A DNA stretch of 64,000 nt from positions 1,152,001 to 1,216,000 of the forward strand of contig JAFFSR010000316.1 of assembly GCA_017163975.1 (NCBI GenBank), written 5' to 3'. Positions within the stretch are counted from its first letter, which is position 1; each line of letters starts with the position of its first letter. Positions 47,901 to 59,272 of this stretch are shown piece by piece. The notes under the pieces were generated by a model. The model saw only the letters and a program-made list of their open reading frames with translations. It was not told the origin of the DNA and ran no database searches. The translations under genes and the position numbers were made by a program. This stretch comes from Anastatus disparis. Its lineage: Eukaryota > Arthropoda > Insecta > Hymenoptera > Eupelmidae.

Positions 47901-49435
47901 AAGGCTGCATCTAACACTTGGCCAGTATCTCATGTCAAGTTTCAGCATTCACTCCAATTGCCATATGGGAACGGAAAGCCGCCGAACCAAGGCATCTCAC
48001 TTCATCCACAAGTTTTCGTCATTGACGAGACTTCTCGAAGCGATGGGTCGATGCCGCAGACTCCTCAGATGTTACTCGAATTGAACAAGTGTAACAAGCT
48101 GCCCATGCTCACTTGCTTCATTCAAATGCATGGATATTTAAATGGAGTTTTTTACGTGTATAAAGATCTCTCAAAGCAAATATTATGCTACCGAATAAGG
48201 ATCTCTAAGAGTGATCTTGCTCGCTTAGCACCCTACTTGAACGAGAATGGAGTCATAAAAGTAGGTAGGCGTCTTCAGAATTCTGCCCTTTCGGAGGGGG
48301 AAAAGCATCCGCCTATTCTGAATGGTCGCTCTCACCTAGCAAAGTTATGATCGATTGGGCTCACGTCAAAGCTCTTCATTCTGACTCACATACACCCGCG
48401 TGATGAGACGCGCTTGGATCATGGGAGGGAGGACCCGAGTGAAGGCGCACTTACGAAATTGCGTTGTTTGTGCGAAATCATCTGCAAAACGTGAAACCCA
48501 ATTGATGGCGGGGCTGCCAACTGCACGAGTGACCCCATCACGACCGTTCAGCCGAACTGGAGTGGACTACGCAGGGTCATATCAAGTCCTTCGCTCTAAA
48601 GGTAGAGGAACTGCGACATCCAAGGGCTACATCTGCGTTTTTGTGTGTCTTGTTACCAAGGCAATTCATCTCGAGCTCGTTGGCGATTTAACAACTGAAA
48701 GCTTTCTCGGTGCTCTGCATCGATTCCAGGGACGACGAGAATAACCGCTTGAGATCTGGAGTGACAATGCTACAAACTTCAGCGGAGCGGACCTTGAACT
48801 CCGCCGCCTGTTAAAGAAGATGAAGATTGACTAGGGCAAAGTAGAAAACTCGCTCAACAACCAGGGTATTTCATGGCACTTCATACCCCCTCAGCCTCCC
48901 ACTTTGGCGGACTGTGGAAGGCTGGAGTCAAATCAATGAAGACACTTCTCAAGAAAATCCTAGAAACAAGAAGGCTTACCTATGAAGAGCTCACCACGCT
49001 GTTTGTGCAAATTGAGATGATTCTGAACTGCAGGCCTATGATTCCCACAACGGGTGAATTGGATGATTTGGATGTACTTACACCAACTCGCTTTCTCATT
49101 GGCAGCCCATTCACCTCAATTCTTCAAGCCAGTGTTATCAATTCGGATCTAGACCGTTGAAGTCATTGGAAACTGGTGTGTGGTCTTCGCGACCACTTTT
49201 GGGAGAAGTGGAGCAGAGATTACTTAGACACTCTGCAACAAAAATCCAAATAAACTCGACCACGATCAAATCTCATGGTGGGAGATCTTGTGGTCATGAT
49301 CGACTCTTCCCTGATGAAGTCAAATGGAAAATGGCCTCAACGCTTGAATCAAGCTCTTCTGAGACCTTGGACAATTCTAAAGGAAGAGAGATCACCGCCT
49401 AGAATGAGACTTGTGATTTTGTTCTCGGAACGAGG
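47901..49435 (+). pseudogene. BEL/Pao integrase region
   Basis: The N-terminal zinc-like part (about 48330-48480) is damaged but CVVCAKSSAKR survives. The core follows, with GVDYAGSYQV and FVCLVTKAIHLELVGDLTTE (about 48645). WSDNATNF (second Asp) lies after a stop at about 48741, and HFIPPQPPT / ASHFGGLWKAGVKSMK region near 48880-48940, in two overlapping frames. LTPTRFLIG marks the C-terminal part, and VMIDSSL is near the end. Stops at 48741, 48831 and 49158 inactivate it. Confidence 0.85.
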
Positions 49436-49445
49436 CCAGCGACAA

Positions 49446-49734
49446 TGTTTGAAAATAAAGGAGGGATGTACATTGGATTTAGCCCCCCCCTTCTCTCCTC
49501 CCGTGACCATGATTGCCGCATTGGAACTGACGGTGTATGCAGGGCCGAGTCAGTACCTTCTTGATCGTTGCGTGAGAAGGAGGTGTCCGCCACGTGGAAG
49601 CTGACATTAAATCAGGCGTTATCAACAAAATCATTTAGTTTATTATTATTCATCAATTTGATCAACTCATTTGTTTTGATTATCATAACTGTTCATCTTT
49701 TGTATTGTGAATTAAATAAATTGAACAATTTTCC
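49446..49734 (+). repeat. BEL/Pao 3' LTR
   Basis: It begins TGTTTGAAAATAAAGGAGG. Its first ~185 bp match the 5' LTR with scattered differences, and it goes on about 105 bp (TTTAGTTTATTATTATTCA...) beyond the point where the 5' LTR jumps to the leader. It ends before AACCCATATACC of the array. The exact last base is uncertain because the array is repetitive. Confidence 0.85.
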
Positions 49735-50348
49735 AACGAACCCATATACCTATAAATCTATATCCATAAGGATATATACACTTAAACCGATAGACCGATA
49801 AACCCATGTATCTATAAATTTACCCACGTAGATATATATACTTGAACCCATATACTCATGGACCCATATATTCATATACCCATAAACTCGTAGATTCATA
49901 AATCTATATACCTATGAATCTATGTACCCATAAAGATATACACATTGAAACTCATATACCTATAAATTCATGATCTTAAACACCCATAGATCCATATATC
50001 TATGAATACATGATCTCATAAATCTATGAATATATGATTCCATATATCTATAGACCCATATACCCATAAACCTATATACCCCTAAACTTATATACCCATA
50101 AACCCATCTGCACATAAACTTATATACCCCTAAAACCATATACTTATATACCCATTAACCCATAAATCCATACACTTATGAAATTATATACACATATATC
50201 CATAAACCCAGATACTCATATACCCATAGACCCGTACACTCAAATACTCATAGACCCATGGATCCATATACCCGTAAACATATATACCCCCAATCCCATA
50301 TACCTATGAACTCATATACCTATAAACCTATAAACCCATATACCCATA
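49735..50348. repeat. CCCATA array, segment 3 (C-rich on plus)
   Basis: It resumes immediately after the BEL 3' LTR with the same C-rich orientation and similar variants. Confidence 0.95.
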
Positions 50349-50600
50349 ACACTAAATAGGTATATGAGTTCAAATGTATATGGTTTTATGGGTATATAGG
50401 TTTATGAGTATATGAGTATATGGATTTATGGGTACATGGCTTAATTGGTACATAGGTATATAGGTTTATGGGCATATAGATCATTGGTCAATGGGTTTAT
50501 GGGTGTATGGGTATAGGTATATTGGTTGATAAGTGTAATTGTATATGGACTCAAGACTTTTTAAATTTATAGGTGGATGGCTGCAATGGTAGATGAGTAT
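50349..50600. repeat. CCCATA array, segment 4, inverted (G-rich on plus)
   Basis: From about 50350 the same repeat reads TATGGGTATATAGG on the plus strand, that is, inverted. The switch happens within about 20 bp (CCCATAACACTAAATAGG). It decays into unique sequence by about 50600. Confidence 0.92.
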
Positions 50601-50754
50601 ATGGATGAAAAAGTCCGATGGTTACTAAAATTATCTGTTCAGAATTATTTAATACCATTATTACAGGAGGTTAAAGATAAAATTACTTTCTTACATTTAA
50701 AATTACGGCGTCACTGCAATTTTTTAAAATATTTCTCACTGTGCGTCACATGTT

Positions 50755-51240
50755 AGATTCTAAGGAGACTAGACCATCTATAGTTGAGCAGTTTTTATAA
50801 AAACTAATTCGGTATTTAGAAATGATGCCCTTTGATTCGATTGTCTATTTAAGTCTTTTATCAATAATTTTCTTTAATATCTTATAAAATCAGCACGTTA
50901 AGGCTTCAGGCCTGTAGATGTTTTTATCAGATTTATATTTTTCCTGGTTTGAGAAGGAGGATGACAACAGCCTGTTTCCATAATTGTTAAAAAATGTTAT
51001 TAGTCTATATTAAGTTGTAAATCTTTAATAGAATATGGTATGCCTCGTCTGATAGTTGTCGTATCAAGATGTTTGGGATCATGTCTGGACCTGGACTACT
51101 GTTTTTTCCTCTTTTGATAGTTTTGTAAAGTTAATGTAACTCTATCTGAGCATTACAGGTCCTTACATATGAAATTGTTTTATTTCCAAAAGTTTAATCA
51201 CCCTCAATCCATGCTTGAATTAAAACAATTGCAGATAGCG
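50755..51240 (-). pseudogene. Jockey-like LINE reverse transcriptase, N-terminal half, broken
   Basis: On the minus strand: SSPGPDMIPNILIRQLS (about 51100), WKQAVVILLLKPGK (about 50970; the usual PILKPGK block), KRIKGHHF-like pieces of the ESKGIIS region, then a TIDGLVSLE motif near 50770. These are RT domains 0-3 in the right order, with several stops and frame changes. The next RT domains do not follow here; they appear on the same strand at 36068-35250, across the array. Confidence 0.65.
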
Positions 51241-51249
51241 CGCTGTCAA

Positions 51250-52274
51250 CGATACTTTTGTTTGAGAAATTAAATTGTAATTTAATTCTTAATTACTGAG
51301 TAATGTTATTTTATAATTGATTAAACCAAAACATAGTTTAATGTTTGGTATAAAGAATAGATCCATTTGTACAAGATTCGCTAACTGAATAGAATTAAGT
51401 ACGATTTAATAAAATATTTGCATGTACTACGTCACATAGTAAATTTTTGGGATACTTAATTTTATATAAAAATTAATTTATCTTTCTTTTTTTATTGAAT
51501 CAATAATTCAATAGGCTACTTTTTATGCCATTTTATACTTGATATTACATATAATCATGCAAATTAATTGAAAATGTATAATTTAATAATTAAAATGCAT
51601 CATAAGGTTACTTTTCAATTTCAAGTTCATAAACACTTTTTTATTGCATGTTTCGTATGATTTTTGTACAAGTTAGAATAAAGAAAGAAATTTTTGTTTA
51701 GAGTGGTGATCATATTGCTTGCGAAGTTTTCCATAAAAAAAAGAGTGTGGTTTCATAGAAAAATTTTTAATGGTAAAAATATTTTATAATGTAACGGTTA
51801 TTTTGTGCCCGTTACAAAAAAAAAAGAATTAGATTTCAATTATATTTTATTTTATCTAAGTTTAAGAATTTAGTTAAATGCGGAGTTGCAACTGTAATTA
51901 GCACTGCAAGTAGTCTTACAGTTGCAAAAAATCATTCTTAGAAGCTGTTCTGGTGCAGGATGGTTAAGCATTCTTGTAGGCTATAAAAAACCATCTTTAT
52001 GGATCCGTCCCCAATTTGTCGGAAGAATATTTTTATTTCCCAACCATATTTGCGTTTGCAAATATACTCTTTTAAAATGTAAAAACAATCAATGTCAAAA
52101 AATTATCTGTTACATTTTGAATGCACTAACACTTTTAAAAAAATCAGAAACATTACAATATTAACTATTTTATTAATATTATCAAAACAGAATGTGTTTA
52201 CACTTTCAATTTCGGAAAGATACTGACGCTCGGCAAAATAGATTTACGTTACATATACAATACATTCAAATATA

Positions 52275-52276
<2 letters not shown>
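51250..52276. other. No gene seen; one 12-bp hairpin
   Basis: TTGCAACTGTAA at 51886-51897 is exactly mirrored at 51916-51927. Otherwise AT-rich, and the 80-codon frame at 51922 has no recognisable motif. Confidence 0.45.
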
Positions 52277-52310
<34 letters not shown>

Positions 52311-52315
52311 CACAC
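52277..52315. repeat. (CA)n microsatellite
   Basis: About 16 uninterrupted CA units followed by CATGCACACA. Confidence 0.95.
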
Positions 52316-53790
52316 ATAAAGACAGGTAAGAAAAAGAAGAGAAATAATATAGAACTCTTATTTGTATAGACGTATATATTGCACACGGCAGCTGTTTCAA
52401 ATCGGCAAGCTACATAGTCTCATTTCTTTTCTTCTACCTGAGTTTATACTTATATGTGTGTCCACTTACAAAATATACATATAAGAACTGAAAAGAATAG
52501 AAGCTATCTACCGTACAGACTCAAAGAAGCTGTAAAATATTTATATGTATGTATCTAAAATACTCGAAAATAAACGAATTTATACGCTTCGAAAATTTTA
52601 CGGAAAAAGTACAATTGGTTTTTTTATGATAACTCCGCTAATTTTCAAGCTTTTTAATTGCTCCAAAATGGATTCTGTAGGTAATTGTATCATCTTTACG
52701 TCATGTAAATATCAATTTTTAAAAAGTTTTATTTTTTGAGATTTTTTAGTTTGAAGGACCAAAAATAGGTGGTACTTGGCTCTGATTACAGAATTCTAAC
52801 ACTAATATCTCAGTTGATTTTTATCGGATAAAAATAAAAAAAATAGCAAAATATTCATGAAAAAAAGCTATATTTTTTAACTTTGGTACTTTTTACGTAC
52901 ATCTGTTAATTATTGAGATATTTTTAAAAAAGAATGAATTTTTGAAAAATAAAAAAAAATTTTTTTTTATATAAACTTGATTTTTAAAAAAAATAAGCAT
53001 CCTAAATTGCTGAAACTTCTAGAACACATAGTTGGTACCTAAATAAGATAAACCCTAAAAGGATTTCTTTATATTTCAAAACCTGTCTTAATGACAGTAG
53101 TTTTAATATTGAAATTTTATTGTCAAACTATATAAAATAATTTTATTTTTCTTGTAACTCCTTTAATTTTTATACTTTTGACTTGAAACAAAATTAATTT
53201 AAAAGATGATCTCAATACCTTCAAAAAATATTATATACATTTTCCTCAAAAAGTATGCCATTTTTCTGTTATTTAACGTTGAATATTGCTCTTTAAGTTT
53301 CAAGCGTAACAGTATTAATATTCAATAATTTATAATTCGTTATGTATTGTATATAAAATAATGATTAAAAATGGAATCGTTTTGTTTTTTTTACAAGCTT
53401 TATTTTTGTTTCTTATGAGTTTTTTGATAAAATTAAAACTTTTCAAGTTATTTTATGAAAAACCGTCAAAAAACATGCTTTTTTACACTAAAAATCTATG
53501 TTTTCAATCACCTATAACTCGAAAAGTATTCATTTAACAAAAAAACTCATAACAAACTTTTTGCTTTAAATTGATTTTTACATCGAATTATATGGTTTTT
53601 TTTTTCTCACCGTCCCCGAGAAGGGGCGGCTCCTGCCCCCTGGGCAAAAGCGCACATCGGCATTATATAACTTTTGTTTTTTGGACTATTCTTTACCTAC
53701 TGACAAATTTTCATGTTAATCTATCCTAACCGACAAAATTTCAAGCTGAAATTCTTGAATGACTGGACTACAAGATCTTCTCTCTTACCT
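52316..53790. other. No gene seen; AT-rich with a short GC-rich hairpin
   Basis: Only 53612-53632 stands out: CCGTCCCCGAGAAGGGGCGG, a short stem, followed by CTGCCCCCTGGGCAAAAGCG. It may be a MITE end, but I found no partner end in the window. Confidence 0.4.
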
Positions 53791-53794
53791 GATC

Positions 53795-54690
53795 GTTACC
53801 AGTAGCACAATTTTCCTCGTGATGTAGATTTACAATTATACGATATCAGTATATGCTCGTTTAGGTGAATAATTAACTATAACTGCTTACGAGGATCACG
53901 GATGCGTCGGAGTAAGCAACAGGAAATTTAGTTATTATTATATATATAGACAGGCAATACGAGTCAAATAGAGAGCACTTTGTATTTAAATTTAAGAAAC
54001 TTTATTCAATAAAAAAAGGAAATTAATATAATGGAATTAATGTAAATAATGATAATTTAATATATCGCCAACAAAAAGCTATAATCTTACTTAAATCTCG
54101 AAATCTATATATTAGAAAGAGATAGAGAATAAAAAGGGAGGACGCGACGCGAACTAAAGCTCTATCAAGCAAGAACAAACGTGCGCACTTTTAATACTCG
54201 AGTTTCTTCGAGGAAAGAAACTCTAGTTAACAAAATTTTTATAATTAAGTCACCGTTATGAGTAGAAGCTTCCACTTAAAAATACATACTTCAAATATCC
54301 TTCGATCCTTGGCCAAGGCAGCGCAAACCATAACCTGGTCGCTGAAGCTTACCGACAGCAGCCAAAAAAATTGCAGGAAGAACGTAGCCTTGGATGCCAG
54401 TCGTCTCCGTGCAGGCGTTACCTCCTTTCCTCTCACATATCCTAGAGAAAAATAACTTTGCAGATCCACGCGAACGAACTATCACAACTCTACCTATACC
54501 AAAGTGAATGAAAAACTAACGATTTGTGCTCGCAGACTTCAGGAAAATGTCTGCCTCGTCGTCGCTTCTCTTCCTTCTCGTGCGCGTCGATTGACGCTTC
54601 ATGTTACTGCTAATTGACGATGCGCGTGACGACGCGCCGAACTGTTTTAAATACAAGAGCGCGCGAGGTTCGAACACGGTAATGGGACTA
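53795..54690 (-). promoter_or_regulatory. LTR-like or promoter-like block, GC-richer, minus strand
   Basis: On the minus strand it opens TGTTCGAACCTCGCGCG (54680), with TGTATTTAAAACAG as a TATA-like site about 20 bp on, a CG-rich leader, and an AATAAA signal near 54010. It ends before CTACTGGTAACGATCAGG (about 53800), which could be a primer-binding site or a splice-donor context (GGTAAGAG). No gag follows, so a solo or truncated LTR is my preferred reading. A host 5' exon is the alternative. Overlapping 60-75 codon frames on both strands have no motif. Confidence 0.3.
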
Positions 54691-55374
54691 CCGTGTCAAT
54701 AATAGCTATTTTTATTATTGAAAAAATTTATTATTCAATATAATTTAAACATTTAATATGATTGCTTCAGTTATGTAAACTTATTCATTGACTCACAGTA
54801 CTCCACAGATGAAAAATGTACGACAATGCTATCTTTTCAAAGGTTTCAGAAAATTTTCACATACTCAAATGCTCGTTTTTGATTGAAATTAATGAAATTA
54901 AAATTATCTTATTCTAATCCACTCTAAAAATAAAGTATATGATCTCATTAATATTCTAAGCTTCAATTAAAATTTTGTTTAACGATATTTTTAAATTGGG
55001 CAGATATCTTAGAAATAAATATCAATACTGTTAATAAATTAAGATACATTTGATAAGGATAACGAAATGCGATAGATAAACAATTCATTTAATCAGAACT
55101 TAGCTGTGTATTTTTTATAAATTCATACAATATTTCCTATGAAAGATTCTGATTATGATTCTTTTATTTTATAAAAATAAAATTTTACTGTCGGGTGTCT
55201 TAAATAACACACAATGCAACGCACTTCTGAATTTCCCCAAATTACACACTGTATTATAATAAGAAAATTAGAAAGATACATTGTTGATTTCTCTAACAAA
55301 TTAAATTAATAATAATCGATTAATGGAAAATAATGCTGACAGTGAGGCGAAACGATATTAGTGCATTAAGCGTT
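54691..55374. other. No gene seen; AT-rich
   Basis: AT-rich sequence downstream of the copia element. A CACTTCTGAAT word at 55222 matches words found in the copia leader. Confidence 0.45.
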
Positions 55375-55474
55375 ACTGTGGAAGTGTGCAAAGAGAGAGG
55401 ACGGACTGAGTACGGGATTAGTTTATGGTGTTTTTATCAGGTACAGCGATAAATTGTTGGATCTATCTTCGACA
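55375..55474 (-). repeat. Candidate copia 3' LTR with polypurine tract
   Basis: On the minus strand, GTTGTAGGGAGGGAG (55489-55475) is a good polypurine tract directly before TGTCGAAGATAG. About 35 bp match the region ending at 62803 (TATCAGGT, AAATTGTTGGA, CTATCTTCGACA). The rest is diverged, and 100 bp is short for an LTR, so the extent is tentative. Confidence 0.45.
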
Positions 55475-55582
55475 CTCCCTCCCTACAACAATTTTATTTA
55501 TTTCCTTGGTTTTTCCGTTCTATCATCTTTAGTACCATTTAACAGAAAATACTTCTTTTACTTCTGAATGTGTGTGTATTTA

Positions 55583-55841
55583 CATATGTGTGGGTGAGAA
55601 TAAGAGTGGCATAAGTCACATTTAAAAAAAAATTTAGTTAGTGGTATATTTCATTTCTTTAACATTAAAACAACTTATTTTTCAAAATAGAGTGGCTTTT
55701 TTGTTTATTTTTCTTTAATATTATAAGCACTGTAAAAATGGCACTCAATAGAAATGTATATTAATTTAAAACTTTAATATCGGAAATCTCGAAATTAGAA
55801 GTATGTGACTTATGCCACTCTCATTCTAACCCACACATATG
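55583..55841. mobile_element. 259 bp TA-flanked MITE in the copia 3' UTR
   Basis: TA|CATATGTGTGGGTGAGAAT at the left and, reversed, TA|CATATGTGTGGGTTAGAAT at the right. The arms continue through AGAGTGGCATAAGTCACAT. The rest is AT-rich filler. Confidence 0.85.
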
Positions 55842-55951
55842 TACACAGTATATTTTATTAGTTAACTTATATAGTAGGTTAAATTAGTTAGTTTTAGATA
55901 GGTATAGTACTTGGGTCATCTGAAAAAGACTTTGAACATTCTGTATTTTAG

Positions 55952-56600
55952 TTATCTTAGCTTTAAAATTCTATTATGAAGGTAGTTACGTTTTTCTGTA
56001 GGGAGAGGTTTAGTCATGATATCGTCCTCATTCTCATCAGTAGAAATCCGTCTTATAACAACTTTTCCTTCGATGGAACAGTGCTTGATGTAGTCACCGT
56101 AAGTGGTTGCCATGCGACTATTCCTTCTAGTGCGTTCTCTACTTTTCAAATTAGATTTTATGGTTGGTATATCGTCATCGAAATTTTTCAGTTTGTAACT
56201 GTCATCCATTTTGGTACAGTCACCTGCCGACTTGTTGTTACACCATATGTTTACCGGATATAGGATCTTTCCAATGATGTCACATGTTGCTTTGTTAATG
56301 AAAACCATTTCTTGACAAACGTCGCTCATAGCTAGATACTCTGCCTGGCATATAGAGAGCTTTACGTACTTTGGTTTGTGACTTCTCCATGATATTGGGT
56401 CATCAAACAATTTTACTATGTATCCTCCTATACATGAGGAGTCATCCCAATCTCTGAAACTTGCGTCTGTCATGGCTTTTAACGAGTTGTTGTTTCCAGT
56501 GTAAGTCCTAATTTGGTTGTTTCTTTGAGATATCGGAAAATCCTTTTCACCTTTTTCTAGTCATTTTCTATTAATTGTGTCAGTTTTCTGGATAGGTAAC
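55952..56600 (-). pseudogene. Ty1/copia RNase H region
   Basis: A 173-codon frame starting MTDASFRDW (D in the first RNase H motif) has GGYIVKLFDDPISWRSHKP, then AEYLAMSDVCQE and WCNNKSAGD (usual CDN altered to CNN), and ends RISTDENEDDIMTKPLP, which is the usual copia C-terminus. It lies just before the 3' UTR. The altered third motif and upstream frame breaks indicate inactivity. Confidence 0.88.
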
Positions 56601-57760
56601 TAACAGCATAAGCTATGTCTGGTCTGGTCGTGCTAGTCAAGTACAATAAGCTTTCTATTGCTTTTCTAAAAGGAATCGTCTTGACAATTTTCATCTCTTC
56701 TGAAGTATTTTCATCCAGTTGTTAGTGTTCTCTGTTTTCGACTTGTCTGGTAACCATAGATGTTGACTGTGATTTACACTTTTTTATGTTAAATCGCTCT
56801 AATACCTTTTCGATATAATCTTTCTAATCTAACTTCAATGTTTGATTTGAACGATTTCTTGTAATGTTCATCCCTAGGAAACATCTTGTTTCACATAAAT
56901 CTTTCATTCTGAATATTAAATTCAGCTCACTTTTGACTTCTTCCATTTTGATTTTGTTGTTTCCAGCCAATATAGCATCGTCTACATACACTATTATGAA
57001 AATAATTTGTATATCTTTTCTCCAGGTCAATAGACAAGGTTCATTAACATCTTTTTCCAATCCAAATTTTTGAACTTCTTCTGAAAATCTTTTATTCTAT
57101 CTTATAGGTCATTCTTTCAGTCCACACAAGGATTTATATACTTTGCATATTTTGGTACGTTTCATTGCATCATCACATTCGAGTCCATCTGGAATTTTCA
57201 TGTAGATGTCCTCTTCTAAAGTTCCGGGTGAAAACGCTGTTTTGACGTCCAACTCTGTAGCTTCCAAATTGTATTTGTTGATGATTCACAGAGCTGATCT
57301 GATTAAAGACATCCTTGACACTGAAGGATACGTTTCACTCAGCTTGTATTCTGACTTTTCTTTGAATAATCTGATGATCAACCTAGCTTTATAGCTGGTT
57401 TTGCCAGTTTCATCAATTTTCTACTTAAAGACCCATCTGAAATATATTATGTTTATTCTCTTTCCTTCTAAAGTGATGATTGATATATCTACCATTTCCC
57501 AGACTTCGTTAAATTTCATAGAACGCAATTCTTCTTCCACTGCGCTTTGCCATTCATTTCTTTCTGTTGAAGGCATAGCCTCCTTGCAATCTTTTGGATT
57601 CTTGTTGATTCGAGCTAACATAACATGGTATGACTCATCATTTATTGGATTGTCCAGCTGTACTTCTCTTGCTATTAAGCTTCCAATTAGTTTTGGCTAC
57701 CCTTTCAGGGCACTTAACTTTTTTATTGACTGGTTTGTATTTGTCCTGTACATCTGAATG
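56601..57760 (-). pseudogene. Ty1/copia reverse transcriptase region
   Basis: From 57621 down, PKDCKEAMPSTERNEWQSAV and EELRSMKFNEVWEMVD form the RT N-terminal motif. From 57060, ACLLTW-like sequence and IIVYVDDAILAG hold the YVDD catalytic motif, followed by LNLIFRMKDL and CRFLG-like GM. The stretch between (57400-57070) is in other frames with stops. Confidence 0.85.
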
Positions 57761-57930
57761 TTTCTTCTTTGGTCTTCCTATTTTGGGTTTGTCCGTGACT
57801 TCTGTATTTTTATCTAATGTCTCTGAATTTGAACTTGGATCATCTAAACGTTCTTCTGATTCTCTGATGTTAGTTTCTTTACTCTCTTTTCAAAGTCCTG
57901 TGGTATTCGCTTGAACACATCTTTGTATAC

Positions 57931-59022
57931 TTATTTTCCGTTAAGTCTGACATTTCTGGAGTTGATAAATTTTCTTATTCCAGCATGCCATAAGATGTAG
58001 CCTTTTAGGGTGTATCCCACCATAACAGCTTTGACTGTTCTCTCTGAAAACTTTGACTTTGTATTAGGAATCTTAGCATACGCTATGCATACAAATCTTT
58101 TAATTTTGTCCTCATTGTGTTTCTTGTTTGGCAGAATTACGTCAAGTGGGGTAGTCAAGTTTAACGAACGATGCAATGATCTATTATACATGTGTACTGC
58201 TGCTTCTAAGGCCAGGATCCACATACATCATTGTTCTTATTTTGTTTTGAATCGTCTTGTTAAACCTTTCTGCTGTTTCATTATGTTGTGGTGTATTTGG
58301 TGGTCCAAAATTATTTTCGATATTTTCTTTTATCATTGATTCTGAAAATTTTTCACCGGTAAATTCTGTGCCGTTATCTGCTCTCATGTGGCACGTTTTA
58401 ACATCTAATTTTAATAATTTTCTCATAGTTTTCAGAAATCTTTCTAGGTAGTCTCCTGTTTCATTCTTGTGTTTGATGGAATAAGCCTTGGCAAGCCTGG
58501 AGTAATCATCTATAAAAACTGCTAAAAACTTATTTCCTCTAGGGTAAGATAGTGATTTTACAGGACCCATGACGTTGTATGAATTACTTCTAGATATTTG
58601 GTTGCTTTATCACTTGTTTCTGAGAAAGGAAGACTTTCCATTTTTCTCAGTATATACGGTTCACAGTTTAAGATGTTGTTTCTAAATTTGATTGCCTTCA
58701 AGTAGTCAGCTAATTTTTGTAGATATTTTAGATAGCTAAGGGACATTTGACCTAGTCTTGCATGCCATGACATATCTTCATCCAATTCACTGCTCTTAGC
58801 CTTTGAGTTTTCATTTGCATTGAGTAAATCTTCTAATATTTGTGGGTCAGTTATGTTGTCTGTTGTTTTTCCTTTTAGAAAATCTTCTGAATTTGTAGTC
58901 TGTATTTCTTCATTTTCGTGGATTTCATTTTCCATATTCTCCCTTTCAATATCAGCTGGAGTTTCTGTAACTTGGTCTAGGTTTAACATCTCAGACGGAG
59001 GTTGTTGTATAAAGTCATCCAA
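57931..59022 (-). pseudogene. Ty1/copia integrase and GAG-pre-integrase region
   Basis: The 59022-58558 frame contains DMSWHARLGQMSLSYLKYL, the pre-integrase zinc region, preceded by a Glu/Asn-rich insert. From 58570: FIDDYSRLAKAY, then CHMRADNGTEFTG (second catalytic Asp) and PPNTPQHNETAERFN (Glu), so the D and E of the DDE core remain. After a frame change, 58224-57931 reads MYNRSLHRSLNLTTPLD and a VMVGYTLKGY motif. Frame breaks near 58560 and 58210. Confidence 0.88.
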
Positions 59023-59272
59023 GGAAACTATTCTTGCTCCGCATACGTACTTTTCGTGGTTTTTTAACCTTATCCTTGATTTTGGTTACTATATCCATGG
59101 AAATTAATTAATTTAGCTTTACATACTTACCTGTCAGATATCTGACTCTAGTGTATTTGTCAAATATTTCAAGTACGTTATTATCCAGATAAATACCTAG
59201 GCCAACGTCTGCGAATTTTCCTAGTGAAATTAGATGGTGTGAGACTTCTGAAGCTGCTAATACGTTTGTTGA

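Larger units (their letters stand above)
42564..49734 (+). mobile_element. BEL/Pao LTR retrotransposon, full-length but inactivated, inside the array
   Basis: It has two LTRs (42564 and 49446), a leader with tandem repeats, gag, protease, RT, RNase H and integrase in BEL/Pao order, and array sequence on both sides (GAACCC adjoins both ends). Many frameshifts and stops, a 676 bp MITE in gag and an altered protease site show it is dead. Its GC content and codon use stand out from the AT-rich host DNA. Confidence 0.92.

Noticed and set aside
36083..50600. Array as the true chromosome-end telomere
   Set aside because: The unit is too variable, the array flips strand, and unique DNA lies on both sides. 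A telomeric origin is not shown.
54245..54485. Overlapping 64-74 codon frames on both strands
   Set aside because: They overlap each other in a GC-richer block with no domain, and are expected by chance there.
54655..54690. tRNA gene (GGTTCGAAC resembles a B-box)
   Set aside because: No A-box, acceptor stem or anticodon arm can be formed around it.
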